34,654 bases of DNA from Streptomyces sp. DvalAA-14 (GTDB taxonomy: Bacteria > Actinomycetota > Actinomycetes > Streptomycetales > Streptomycetaceae): contig NZ_FMCH01000661.1 in assembly GCF_900091855.1 (NCBI RefSeq), forward strand, positions 1-34,654. Reading direction: 5' to 3'. Shown here one piece after another: positions 18,731 through 24,636 of the stretch. The stretch's first letter is position 1, and every line of letters starts with the position of its first letter. The notes beneath the pieces were generated by a model that saw nothing but the letters and a program-made list of their open reading frames with translations, did no database searches and had not been told where the DNA came from. A program made the position numbers and the translations under genes.

Positions 18731-20706
18731 CAGGCGTCGCCCTCTCTGGCCGCTTCTCTGCGCTCCACCACCCGCGCCCCACTGCCGGGCAACGCCGCCG
18801 GGTCGGCGGCCGGTGGCCGAGGCGACGCGCTGGGCACAGGGGGTATGCCGGGTATCTGCGGCGGCTGCCCGGACTCGCGGCCCCAACCGCGGTCAGCTGT
18901 CGTACTCGTACGCGGGGCCGGGACCGAAGCAGGCGCCGCCGGTCGCGCCGGTAGGCCCGAGGAGAGCAGGCCCCGGTTGCGTCGCGAGTCGTCCGGTTCC
19001 AGTGGCAACGGCGAACCCCGCAGGCTGTCGCCGGCGGTCCGCGGCAGCGTCACCCGGAACTGCGACCCTCCGCCCGGCTCTCCCCACGCCTGCAGCCAGC
19101 CGCCGTGCAGCCGGGCATCCTCGACGGCGATGGACAGGCCGAGTCCCGTACCGCCGGTGGTGCGGGCCCGCGCCGGGTCGGCCCGCCAGAACCGGTTGAA
19201 CACCCGGGTCGCCTCGCCCGGCTTCAGCCCGACGCCGTAGTCCCGCACCGCGATCGCCACCGCGCCGTCCGCGGTCGCCAGCCGGACCAGTACGTCCTGG
19301 CCCTCGCCATGTTCGATGGCATTGACCACCAGATTGCGCAGGACCCGCTCCATCCGGCGGGGATCGGCCTCGGCTATCACCGGCTGCGCGTCACCCCTTA
19401 TGACCACCCGGCTGCCCTTGCGCTCAGCCAGGGGCTCGGCGGCATCCACCACCCGCCGGACCACCTCGCGCAGGTCTATCGGCTCCGCGGACAGCTCGGC
19501 CGCACCCGCGTCGAACCGGCTGATCTCCAGCAGGTCCGACAGGAGCGACTCGAACCGGTCCAGCTGGTTCTGCAGCAGTTCCGCGGACCTGGCCGTCACC
19601 GGGTCGAAGTCCGTGCGTGCGTCATGGATGACGTCGGCGGCCATGCGTACCGTCGTCAGCGGTGTCCGCAGCTCGTGCGAGACATCGGAGACAAAGCGAC
19701 GCTGCATCCGGGACAGGTCCTCCAACTGCTGGATCTTGCTCTGAAGAGTCTGCGCCATCTTGTTGAAGGACTCGCCCAAGCGGGCGATGTCGTCCTCGCC
19801 GGTGACCTGCATGCGCTCCTGCAACCGGCCGGCGGCCAGCCGCTCGGCGATCCCGGCGGCCATCCGCACCGGCGTCACCACCTGCCGGGTCACCAGCCAG
19901 GCGATCGCACCGAGCAGGACCACCACGAATATCCCCGCGGTGGCAAGTGTGCCCTTGACCAGGCCGAGAGTCTTCTCCTCCTGGTCGAAGGGGAAGAGGT
20001 AGTACAGCTCGTAGGAATTCCCGTCGATGTCCGTCAGCCGCTTGCCAATGGCGAGCGCCGGCTCCGGTGGACTGCCGTCACTGGTCCTCGCGAGGGTGTA
20101 CTGCTCAACCGCGCCGGAGTGCTTCTCGACGGCGTCACGCAGCGAAGCGGGAATGCTCGCGTCGGGCAGGATGCTGCCGGACCCCCGCGACCCGTGCGCG
20201 TTGACACTGGCCTGGCCGATGGACTGCTCACTGCCGGCCCCCGGACTCAGAGTGACGATCCAGTAGACGCCCTTGCCGCCGCTGGCGAACTGCTGGACCA
20301 GGGTGGTCAGCCAGTCCCCGGCGTGGACCGCTCCTTGCGTCGCGCCGGGCCCCGACTGGGTGGCACCGGCCCCCGAGGCGCCTTGGGAGCGGCTGCCGGT
20401 GGAAGCCATGTCCTGCGCGATGTGAAATCCGCCGGTCGCCTGATTCTCGGCGGCCTTCTCCTTGGCGTCGAGCAGCCCGTTCTTGACCTGCCCGATCACC
20501 ACGAAGCCCAGGAGCAGCACCACACCGACCGACATGAGCAGTGTGAAGGCGACCACCCTGAGCTGGATGTTCCGCCGCCACAGCCGTGCCAACGGCTGCA
20601 GCGGACGTCGAGCCCAGCGCACGAACGAGCGGATCACCGGCTGCAGTCCCCGCAAGGGATCGGCAAGCCGGCTCTCCAACCGGTCACGCTCGTGCGACAC
20701 GCTCAT
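18730..20706 (-). CDS. mtrB: Sensor histidine kinase MtrB
   Basis: The 658-residue kinase has two membrane segments (about 51-72 and 251-272) flanking an extracytoplasmic sensor region. A HAMP domain (about 273-325) and a HisKA domain with phospho-acceptor H344 in SHELRTPLT follow. The ATPase domain shows the N box NLVVNAIEHGEG, the G1 box DYGVGL and the G2 box TGGTGLGLSI. It phosphorylates MtrA. The sensor region contains a Gly/Ser/Gln-rich low-complexity stretch (about 100-125). A Pro-rich tail follows the kinase core. Its start lies one base after the mtrA stop. Confidence 0.95.
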   Translation of the reverse strand: MSVSHERDRLESRLADPLRGLQPVIRSFVRWARRPLQPLARLWRRNIQLRVVAFTLLMSVGVVLLLGFVVIGQVKNGLLDAKEKAAENQATGGFHIAQDMASTGSRSQGASGAGATQSGPGATQGAVHAGDWLTTLVQQFASGGKGVYWIVTLSPGAGSEQSIGQASVNAHGSRGSGSILPDASIPASLRDAVEKHSGAVEQYTLARTSDGSPPEPALAIGKRLTDIDGNSYELYYLFPFDQEEKTLGLVKGTLATAGIFVVVLLGAIAWLVTRQVVTPVRMAAGIAERLAAGRLQERMQVTGEDDIARLGESFNKMAQTLQSKIQQLEDLSRMQRRFVSDVSHELRTPLTTVRMAADVIHDARTDFDPVTARSAELLQNQLDRFESLLSDLLEISRFDAGAAELSAEPIDLREVVRRVVDAAEPLAERKGSRVVIRGDAQPVIAEADPRRMERVLRNLVVNAIEHGEGQDVLVRLATADGAVAIAVRDYGVGLKPGEATRVFNRFWRADPARARTTGGTGLGLSIAVEDARLHGGWLQAWGEPGGGSQFRVTLPRTAGDSLRGSPLPLEPDDSRRNRGLLSSGLPARPAAPASVPAPRTSTTADRGWGRESGQPPQIPGIPPVPSASPRPPAADPAALPGSGARVVERREAAREGDA

Positions 20707-20707
20707 C

Positions 20708-21397
20708 TCAGCCCGGTCCCGCCTTGTACCCGACACCGCGGACCGTCACGACGATCTCCGGACGCTCCGGGTCCTGCTCCACCTTCGACCGCAGCCGCTG
20801 AACATGCACATTCACCAGCCGGGTGTCGGCAGCGTGCCGATAACCCCACACCTGCTCCAGCAACACCTCCCGGGTGAACACCTGCCACGGCTTGCGGGCC
20901 AGGGCCACCAGTAGGTCGAACTCCAGCGGAGTCAGCGCGATCGGCTGCCCGTCACGCTTCACCGAGTGGCCGGCCACATCGATCACGAGGTCACCGATCG
21001 CCAACTGCTCGGGGGTCGGCTCCTCCGCGCGGCGCAGCCGCGCCCTGACCCGCGCGACCAGCTCCTTCGGCTTGAACGGCTTGATCACATAGTCGTCAGC
21101 CCCCGACTCGAGGCCGACCACCACATCCACCGTGTCGCTCTTCGCCGTGAGCATCACAATCGGCACCCCGGACTCAGCCCGAATCTGTCGACACACATCA
21201 ATGCCGTCCCGTCCCGGCAGCATCAGGTCCAGGAGCACCAGATCAGGCTTGGTCTCCCGGAAAGCAGCCAGCGCCTTGTCACCGTCGGCGCAGAACGACG
21301 GCTCAAAACCTTCTCCACGCAGCACGATGCCAAGCATCTCTGACAGCGCAGTGTCGTCGTCGACGACCAGGACACGTCCCTTCATACCGACCATCAT
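20708..21397 (-). CDS. mtrA: Response regulator MtrA; 5' end is the integration site
   Basis: The 229-residue OmpR-type regulator has a receiver domain (VLVVDDDTALSEML; phospho-acceptor D57 in LLDLMLPGRDG) and a C-terminal winged helix (LTPLEFDLLVALARKPWQVFTREVLLEQVWGYRH). MtrA controls development, antibiotic genes and cell-wall functions in Streptomyces. In-frame ATGs lie at 21397, 21394 and 21385; conserved sequence begins at MKGRVLVVDDD (21385). The 22-bp attachment core covers the two upstream ATGs, so the coding sequence is intact but all sequence upstream of 21412 now comes from the mobile element. The in-frame extension to 21520 is not conserved-looking and is not called. Confidence 0.95.
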   Translation of the reverse strand: MMVGMKGRVLVVDDDTALSEMLGIVLRGEGFEPSFCADGDKALAAFRETKPDLVLLDLMLPGRDGIDVCRQIRAESGVPIVMLTAKSDTVDVVVGLESGADDYVIKPFKPKELVARVRARLRRAEEPTPEQLAIGDLVIDVAGHSVKRDGQPIALTPLEFDLLVALARKPWQVFTREVLLEQVWGYRHAADTRLVNVHVQRLRSKVEQDPERPEIVVTVRGVGYKAGPG

Positions 21398-21412
21398 CCC
21401 ATTTGCATATCG
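21391..21412 (+). repeat. Left attachment site core (attL, mtrA side)
   Basis: This 22-bp sequence is identical to 32008-32029 in direct orientation. It covers the upstream mtrA start codons (two CAT on this strand) and the ribosome-binding region. Bases to its left are mtrA coding; bases to its right are element DNA. Confidence 0.93.
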
Positions 21413-21480
21413 GTTAGCGTGACCATCGGTGATGTAGGTCACGGCCCTGGGCCTATGTCCGCGGTTGTCCACGGTTGTCC
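21413..21480 (-). promoter_or_regulatory. Element-borne substitute mtrA promoter region
   Basis: This region lies just inside the element and upstream of mtrA. Aligned without gaps to 32030-32087 it keeps GTGACC at 21419-21424, GGTGAT at 21428-21433, GGTCAC at 21437-21442 and TGTCC words at 10-bp spacing (21456-21460, 21466-21470), all at the same distances from the core. Over 58 bases 39 are identical. GTGACC-N12-GGTCAC is a plausible OmpR-family operator, possibly MtrA itself. No clear -35/-10 pair is seen, so the promoter call rests on position and conservation. Confidence 0.65.
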
Positions 21481-21498
21481 AGCGAGATCCGCCACCGT

Positions 21499-21520
21499 TG
21501 ATGTCAGGCGTGGATGTCAC
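21499..21520 (+). repeat. Candidate integrase/excisionase arm-site repeat, left
   Basis: Two GATGTCA words spaced 13 bp start to start. The 22-bp block matches 31928-31949 at 19 of 22 positions in the same orientation. Paired repeats inside both ends of an element are typical of arm-type binding sites of tyrosine recombinases or Xis. Confidence 0.6.
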
Positions 21521-21680
21521 ACTCTCGGGCGGCTGCGACCGAGGTCATGGGTCCAGTATGGCCTGGGCTTGGCACCTCCGGCACCTGCGAGCGCAGACAC
21601 TGGTGGAGAGGACGACGCTCTCGGACGGCCTACAGATGGCCCGGGAAGACTGTTCTGGTTCTACGACCGTCCGCGCCTTG

Positions 21681-22196
21681 CTAGGGACAAGCATGCTTGT
21701 CGGCGGTACGGACGACCGTGGTATGGGCGACGATCGATGCCCCTGGCGGCAACCCCTCGAAGACTCGCATGCCAGGAAGGATGCGGCTCACGACGTTGGA
21801 CAAGGAGGGGTTCAACCGCCACAGCAGGAGCTGGTACTCCTGGCCTTGTCGGTTGGTCGTACTGCCGACCTGGAGAGGACCGGAGACCCAGGATTCATCG
21901 CTATCTCCTGCCTGAACTTGTCGGGACAGGTAGTAACCGCGACCTCCTACGGCATGAAGGACCAGCCAAACCGATCCAGTGTGCGGTACCTGCCCCTGCC
22001 CCTTCACGAGCGGCAGACAGAGATCAACACTTTCGGCCTCTCCGGGTGCCGTGATCGAGTAGTGCGAAGGAGCCTCGCTCGCGGTACTCGACGCCGCGAA
22101 GTGGACACCGAGCCCTGCCAAGGCAAGTCCGAGGACACCTGAACCGATGGTCCAGACGTTCATGGTCATCCAAGCTGGCCGCTGCAAAGCCATCAT
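21681..22196 (-). CDS. Unrecognised membrane-anchored protein at the left end of the element
   Basis: From the ATG at 22196 the product has 171 residues: a short N-terminus, one membrane segment (about 12-34: MNVWTIGSGVLGLALAGLGV), and an extracellular-looking domain. That domain has W..GPLQVGS, Gln-rich turns and a Pro-Gly motif LPPGASIVAHT near the C-terminus. I do not recognise the family. GGGGG directly before the double ATG is too close for an ideal ribosome site, so the exact start is open. Base composition is visibly less GC-rich than the core AICE genes, suggesting separately acquired cargo. It is transcribed toward mtrA. Confidence 0.6.
   Translation of the reverse strand: MMALQRPAWMTMNVWTIGSGVLGLALAGLGVHFAASSTASEAPSHYSITAPGEAESVDLCLPLVKGQGQVPHTGSVWLVLHAVGGRGYYLSRQVQAGDSDESWVSGPLQVGSTTNRQGQEYQLLLWRLNPSLSNVVSRILPGMRVFEGLPPGASIVAHTTVVRTADKHACP
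21686..21701. repeat. Perfect 16-bp palindrome
   Basis: GACAAGCATGCTTGTC lies in the last codons of the membrane-protein gene, 290 bases upstream of mtrA. It could be a protein-binding site or part of a terminator limiting read-through into mtrA. There is no loop, so a classical terminator is uncertain. Confidence 0.5.
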
Positions 22197-22412
22197 CCCC
22201 CCAGGGTGTTTGGCAGAAACGGATGTTACCGGGCGCACCTTCGCTGCGTAGCCGTTTGACGTCGTTTCCCCAGACCCCGTGCCTCGCTGCGACAAGCTGC
22301 GGCTGGCCAACAACAGAGACCGCCGAGCCGCGAGTCCTTGAGGCGCTTAACCTCCGCCTGCACGAACCTCCTCAACCACCACTCTCTTCAGCTCCCATCT
22401 CGTCTGCCGTCG

Positions 22413-22435
22413 GCCCGCACTCCTGTGGAGCGGGC
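22413..22435. repeat. Interrupted hairpin
   Basis: GCCCG pairs with CGGGC and CTCC with GGAG around a TGT loop, with a two-base bulge. It lies a few bases from the next inverted repeat. Confidence 0.5.
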
Positions 22436-22441
22436 GTGGTT

Positions 22442-22491
22442 CCTGGCGTCCAGATGGAGCGCGCCACTGTACGAACGATCTGGACGCCAGG
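22442..22491. repeat. 14-bp perfect inverted repeat with 22-base spacer
   Basis: CCTGGCGTCCAGAT at 22442-22455 is the exact reverse complement of 22478-22491. The long spacer argues against a simple terminator. A regulatory or origin element is possible. Confidence 0.6.
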
Positions 22492-22727
22492 GGCCGCGTC
22501 TGCTCGGCTTGCCCGGGTCGATGGCAGGCGGGATGGGAGCGTCCTGGCTCGCCACGACGAACGCTCAGACGCTGGCTGGGCTCGATCCATCTCGGAGTCG
22601 GAGCGCCCCCGCCGGAGGCACCGTCTGTGCCGCGCCTTGGGCTGTCCGCGGTTCACATCCCATGCCCCCGGGCCTACGTGCGGGCGCGCGCGGCGCCGGC
22701 AGCGCCGAGCGGGGCGGAGACAGGAGC

Positions 22728-22756
22728 GGGCGCGGCCGGAAGCCGGACGCGCGCCC
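22728..22756. terminator. Terminator-like hairpin downstream of the GNAT gene
   Basis: GGGCGCG pairs with CGCGCCC, with an inner CCGG-AAG-CCGG. It lies 55 bases downstream of the acetyltransferase stop codon and can end the repressor-acetyltransferase transcript before the left end and mtrA. Confidence 0.6.
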
Positions 22757-22810
22757 GGCGGAGCGGAGCGCAGCCGGGTGCCTTGATGAGGTAGAGAAAC
22801 CTGTAACAGC

Positions 22811-23323
22811 TCAGGCGGCGGGCCAGACGTAGCACGCTGCGGGGCTCTGCTGATCGGCACCGAAGTGGTGCGCCACCTCACCAATGCGTTGCCAGCCAAG
22901 ACGCTCGTATAGGCGGATGGCGGCGGCGTCCTTTGTCATCACGTCCAGCACGAGCCGTAGGGAGTTCTTCCGGGCGTAGTCCATGGCTGCCTGCATCATC
23001 CGTTCGCCGACAGCATGGCGGCGCGCCTCGCGGACCACGAAGAGTCGGGCCAGAACTCCGATTCGCTCCTCTGTCTCCCCGCTCTTGTCCTGCCACAGGC
23101 GGACCGCCCCCTCTCCCCGCGGGCGCATCACAGCCACGTGGCCGACGATCTTCCCCTCCTCCTCCGCCACCCAGCCGCCCAGAACGGCCGGCGGGCGGAT
23201 CCACGACTCGGGCTCCTCGACACCTTCGACGGGGTAGCCGTCTGTCGTGTGCACTTCGACCAACGCTGCGGCTGCGCCGGGGACATCGGCATCCGTGATC
23301 GGGCGTACAAGAATGCTGGTCAC
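22811..23323 (-). CDS. GNAT-family acetyltransferase coupled to the KorSA-like repressor
   Basis: The 170-residue protein starts ILVRPITDADVPGAAAALVEVH and has GGWVAEEEGKIVGHVAV. The acetyl-CoA region is LARLFVVREARRHAVGERMM, and KDAAAIRLYERLGWQRIGE closes the fold. The acceptor is unknown. Its ATG overlaps the stop of the repressor gene by four bases (ATGA), so the two are made together. In pSAM2 the gene associated with this regulatory zone is Pif, a Nudix protein for immunity; no Nudix gene is seen here. Whether the acetyltransferase takes a related role is speculation. Confidence 0.85.
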   Translation of the reverse strand: MTSILVRPITDADVPGAAAALVEVHTTDGYPVEGVEEPESWIRPPAVLGGWVAEEEGKIVGHVAVMRPRGEGAVRLWQDKSGETEERIGVLARLFVVREARRHAVGERMMQAAMDYARKNSLRLVLDVMTKDAAAIRLYERLGWQRIGEVAHHFGADQQSPAACYVWPAA

Positions 23324-24117
23324 TGCCCCTCCGGAGATGCCGGCTGTTCAACAGGGAGTTCGTAGAGCAGGCCGGTTTGGTCGGCTCGGTGCACGTAGCG
23401 GGTGACCTCGAACGGCTCGGCATTCTGGTCAAGGCTGGTGTGGAGCACTTCGAGCACCGGTACGCCGGGGAGCAGGTCTAGGAGCGAAGCTTCTTCGGGT
23501 GTCGGCATGCGGGCGCTGATCTCGTCGCGGACCCGCGTCATCACGTGCCCAAGCTCTTCGAGACGGCCGTAGATACCGTTAGGCCCTGACTTCGGCTCCA
23601 TGAGGAGAGTGCCCTGCGCCTCCTCCCACCGAATGTAGGTGGAGACGATCTGCACCGGCTCGTCGTCGGCAAAGTAGAGGTTCTCCCGATGGACCACGCT
23701 CGCCTCGTCACGCGAGACCCTAAGCCGCTCGGCGACGTCGGCCGGTGGTGCTTCGCGGGTGATGCTGAGCACATCGATCCTGGCCGTCTTCCCCTGGCGC
23801 TTCGTCTCCAGGCGGAAGGGCGTGAGCCCCGTCTCCCGATTCTTGATCGAGTACCGGTCGCTGCCGAATCGAAACAGCCTCTGCGGTCGCCGAACGAAAA
23901 CGCCCTTGCCGTGCTTCGCGGTTACCAACCCTTGCTCGGCGAGGATGCGTACGGCTTCCCGGGCCGTGTTGCGCGCCGCTCCGTACTCTTCGGCAAGCGC
24001 CCGTTCCGAGGGGAGCTTGTCGCCCGCTGCCAGCTCTCCGCGCTCGATTCGTGTACGAAGCTCATCGGCGATACGTCGACTCGGCGGCTGCTGGGAAGTA
24101 GGGGCGGACGGGGTCAT
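23320..24117 (-). CDS. GntR/HutC-family repressor, KorSA-like
   Basis: From ATG 24117 the product has 265 residues: a winged helix (about 13-78, with GDKLPSERALAEEYGAARNT and GLVTAKHGKGVFV) and a UTRA ligand domain (about 100-245). In pSAM2 and relatives, KorSA of this family holds the transfer/replication activator silent. The position here, divergent from the tra operon, fits that role. A candidate -10 TATGCT ends 7 bases before this ATG, implying a leaderless mRNA. An ATG 12 bases upstream is inside that hexamer and is less likely. An operator-like palindrome lies in the promoter spacer, so autorepression is expected. Confidence 0.88.
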   Translation of the reverse strand: MTPSAPTSQQPPSRRIADELRTRIERGELAAGDKLPSERALAEEYGAARNTAREAVRILAEQGLVTAKHGKGVFVRRPQRLFRFGSDRYSIKNRETGLTPFRLETKRQGKTARIDVLSITREAPPADVAERLRVSRDEASVVHRENLYFADDEPVQIVSTYIRWEEAQGTLLMEPKSGPNGIYGRLEELGHVMTRVRDEISARMPTPEEASLLDLLPGVPVLEVLHTSLDQNAEPFEVTRYVHRADQTGLLYELPVEQPASPEGQ

Positions 24118-24124
24118 GACCAGC

Positions 24125-24153
24125 AGCATACAGGTGGCTCAAGCCAGTGTCTT
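24125..24153 (-). promoter_or_regulatory. Candidate promoter of the KorSA-like gene
   Basis: On the minus strand AAGACA (24148-24153), a 17-bp spacer and TATGCT (24125-24130) form a plausible -35/-10 pair. The ATG follows 7 bases later, consistent with a leaderless transcript. Operator site 1 fills most of the spacer. Confidence 0.5.
24134..24148. promoter_or_regulatory. Operator site 1
   Basis: GTGGCTCAAGCCAGT contains the near-palindrome TGGCT-CA-AGCCA. It is identical to site 3 over 15 bases and sits in the repressor promoter. Binding by the KorSA-like protein is inferred. Confidence 0.7.
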
Positions 24154-24177
24154 GACGCTGCGTCAGTCATGTGTTCC

Positions 24178-24193
24178 ACTGGCTTAAGCCAGT
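24178..24193. promoter_or_regulatory. Operator site 2, perfect palindrome
   Basis: ACTGGCTTAAGCCAGT is a perfect 16-bp palindrome with the same half-site as sites 1 and 3. Its centre lies 45 bp from site 1 and 17 bp from site 3. It lies in the divergent control region before the tra operon. Confidence 0.75.
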
Positions 24194-24195
24194 AA

Positions 24196-24210
24196 GTGGC
24201 TCAAGCCAGT
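24196..24210. promoter_or_regulatory. Operator site 3
   Basis: This is an exact copy of the 15 bases of site 1, in the same orientation, 65 bases upstream of the SCO3933-type gene. With site 2 it would control the rightward operon. Confidence 0.7.
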
Positions 24211-24274
24211 TGGAAGCGGCGCCCTACCGCCAAGCAAGCCGCCGCTTCCTCCCTCGTACAAGGGAGTTGCCATC

Positions 24275-24631
24275 ATGGCATCGTTCAAGATCGATCTCTC
24301 GACGGCCACGGTGTTCGTGGCGACGCCTCCGGTGTCCAAGCTGGTCAACAAGCAGACCGGCGAGGTCGCGATGGACCGCGAGACCGGCGCCCCGCTGATG
24401 ACGGTGGGCCTGCTGGTCTCGGACGAGGGACAGGGCGACCTGTTCCAGGTGACCGTTCCCAACACCGGCGTGGACGCCACGCTGACCCCCGGCACCATGG
24501 TCGTGGTCACCGGACTGCGGGCGCGGGACTGGGAGAACGAGTTCAACGGCCAGAAGCGGCACGGGATCAGCTTCCGCGCGGTCGCGGTGACCTCGCTGGT
24601 GCCGGTCGCCGCCTCGAACGGCAGGGCCTGA
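24275..24631 (+). CDS. SCO3933-family regulatory protein of AICEs
   Basis: The 118-residue protein starts MASFKIDLSTATVFVATPP and has the conserved segment PGTMVVVTGLRARDWENEFNG. It matches the small protein found between the GntR regulator and the FtsK gene in Streptomyces AICEs (SCO3933 type). The beta-rich pattern suggests an OB-like fold, which is inference. A role like the replication/excision activator Pra of pSAM2 is plausible, because it is the first gene after the operators. AAGGGAG lies 9 bases before the ATG. It is followed after 5 bases by the tra gene. Confidence 0.8.
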   Translation: MASFKIDLSTATVFVATPPVSKLVNKQTGEVAMDRETGAPLMTVGLLVSDEGQGDLFQVTVPNTGVDATLTPGTMVVVTGLRARDWENEFNGQKRHGISFRAVAVTSLVPVAASNGRA

Positions 24632-24636
24632 TCACC

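Larger units (their letters stand above)
22197..22810. other. Non-coding stretch of the element with several inverted repeats
   Basis: No convincing gene is present in these 614 bases; open frames here have the composition of GC-driven shadows. It holds a hairpin at 22413-22435, a 14-bp perfect inverted repeat at 22442-22455/22478-22491, and a terminator-like hairpin at 22728-22756. A replication origin or cis-acting transfer locus is possible, since AICEs need both and none is otherwise visible. Confidence 0.55.

Noticed and set aside
16127-19240. 1037-codon open frame opposite comF, lpqB and the mtrB end
   Set aside because: It spans three recognised genes on the other strand and has shadow-like composition.
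21398-21520. In-frame upstream extension of mtrA to 21520
   Set aside because: The 41 extra codons are element DNA and promoter-like sequence; MtrA homologues begin at or near MKGRVLVVDDD. The frame also stays open through the native copy by chance.
22640-22680. GGTTCACATCC resembling a tRNA T-arm
   Set aside because: No matching acceptor, D-arm or anticodon stem could be built around it. No tRNA was found at either attachment site.
22338-22899. Overlapping open frames on both strands around the inverted repeats
   Set aside because: They are Arg/Pro/Ala-rich, have no ribosome sites and have no family pattern; they overlap the GNAT gene on one side.
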